Source: Paludibacteraceae bacterium
Lineage (GTDB): Bacteria; Bacteroidota; Bacteroidia; Bacteroidales; Paludibacteraceae
Direction: 5' to 3'
Length of the DNA: 6,533 nucleotides
NCBI GenBank assembly: GCA_023227695.1
Contig: JALNVE010000184.1
Span: forward strand, 1 to 6,533
Numbering within the stretch: the stretch's first letter is position 1; each line of letters begins with the position of its first letter. Below, in pieces: positions 6,123-6,533 of this stretch. A program made the translations under genes and the position numbers. The notes under the pieces are model-generated. The model was not told the origin of the DNA and ran no database searches. It saw only the letters and a program-made list of their open reading frames with translations.

Positions 6123-6533
6123 ATGATTGTATGGTCAGGTAGAGGTTTTCTCTCATTTTTAGTATTTATAACTACTTTGTTTTTATCATGTCAGGTGCTT
6201 CCAGATTCATTAAGTGATTATGGTTTTGTGATTGCTTGTTTTGTTTCAGCAGGCTTCAGTTGGATTTTTGGAATAAAATGGAACAAACAAAATGAAAGGA
6301 TAGTTATAGATGATAAAACGGGTCAAAAATATAGAGTTAGGACTAATCATTCGCTTTTTTGGATTCCAATGCAATACTGGGGGATGATTTTCTCCATAAT
6401 CGGAATTATTATTTTACGGGGATTCAAATTGATAATGCAACTTGAGGAGGAAAAAAATGGGTCAGGTAGAAAAAATATTTTTCAGAGCAGAAAGAGAAGA
6501 GAAAATCTCCCTCTTTCCAGTTGCCCTGTGGAG
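6123..6533 (+). CDS. Small membrane protein of unknown function, 3' end beyond window
   Basis: The frame is open from the ATG at 6123 to the right edge, 137 codons without a stop. The N-terminus MIVWSGRGFLSFLVFITTLFLSC contains a hydrophobic helix (about 9-23). A second follows at about 33-50 (YGFVIACFVSAGFSWIFG), then a polar strand-like segment (NERIVIDDKTGQKYRVRTNH), an aromatic stretch (SLFWIPMQYWGMIF) and a third hydrophobic segment to about residue 99. I recall similar 'WSGRG...W-FG-KWN' small membrane proteins as hypotheticals in several bacteria, but know no function. Such proteins usually end near residue 100, so the charged tail from about 107 may be an extension. FLSC resembles a lipobox, but the topology argues against a lipoprotein. 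Codons are clearly more AT-rich than in cobU or btuB, which fits acquired DNA next to an IS remnant. Confidence 0.6.
   Translation, partial: MIVWSGRGFLSFLVFITTLFLSCQVLPDSLSDYGFVIACFVSAGFSWIFGIKWNKQNERIVIDDKTGQKYRVRTNHSLFWIPMQYWGMIFSIIGIIILRGFKLIMQLEEEKNGSGRKNIFQSRKRRENLPLSSCPVE

Noticed and set aside
6133..6470. 11-base direct repeat GGTCAGGTAGA at 6133-6143 and 6460-6470
   Set aside because: It is a single short match at different codon phases within one AT-rich gene, with no flanking similarity; probably chance.

Overview
The window looks like chromosomal DNA of a Bacteroidales bacterium (Bacteroides, Parabacteroides or a close relative). Three things point there: promoter -7 elements of the TAnnTTTG type, almost no Shine-Dalgarno sequences, and a surface lipoprotein with an acidic export signal right after its lipid-bearing cysteine. 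I cannot name the species.

Most of the window is a vitamin B12 (cobamide) uptake and salvage locus. On the minus strand, read from about 5100 down to 1, it holds a promoter, a cobalamin riboswitch, a long leader, btuB (TonB-dependent outer-membrane B12 receptor), a btuG-like surface beta-propeller lipoprotein, a strong terminator-like hairpin, an apparent second promoter, btuF-like (periplasmic-side binding lipoprotein) and the first 80 codons of a btuC-like FecCD permease that runs off the left edge. Divergently, on the plus strand, lies cobU, which activates salvaged cobinamide. The logic is: BtuG captures the corrinoid at the surface, BtuB moves it through the outer membrane using TonB energy, BtuF passes it to the BtuC permease (with an ATPase presumably just outside the window), and CobU starts nucleotide-loop assembly on incomplete corrinoids. 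The riboswitch directly precedes only btuB-btuG. The btuF-btuC unit and cobU appear to have separate, riboswitch-free promoters.

Right of cobU the order breaks. No other cob gene follows. Instead there is a convergent, truncated transposase start (probably an IS982-like DDE element), then an AT-rich stretch with a plus-strand gene for a small membrane protein of unknown function that is open at the right edge. An insertion sequence or a rearrangement across one probably cut a cobalamin gene cluster here.

Nothing in the window is clearly a new system. The least explained parts are the roughly 220-base leader between riboswitch and btuB (helically phased direct repeat, overlapping small ORFs, a hairpin whose loop can pair with the aptamer) and the IS junction with the unknown membrane protein.
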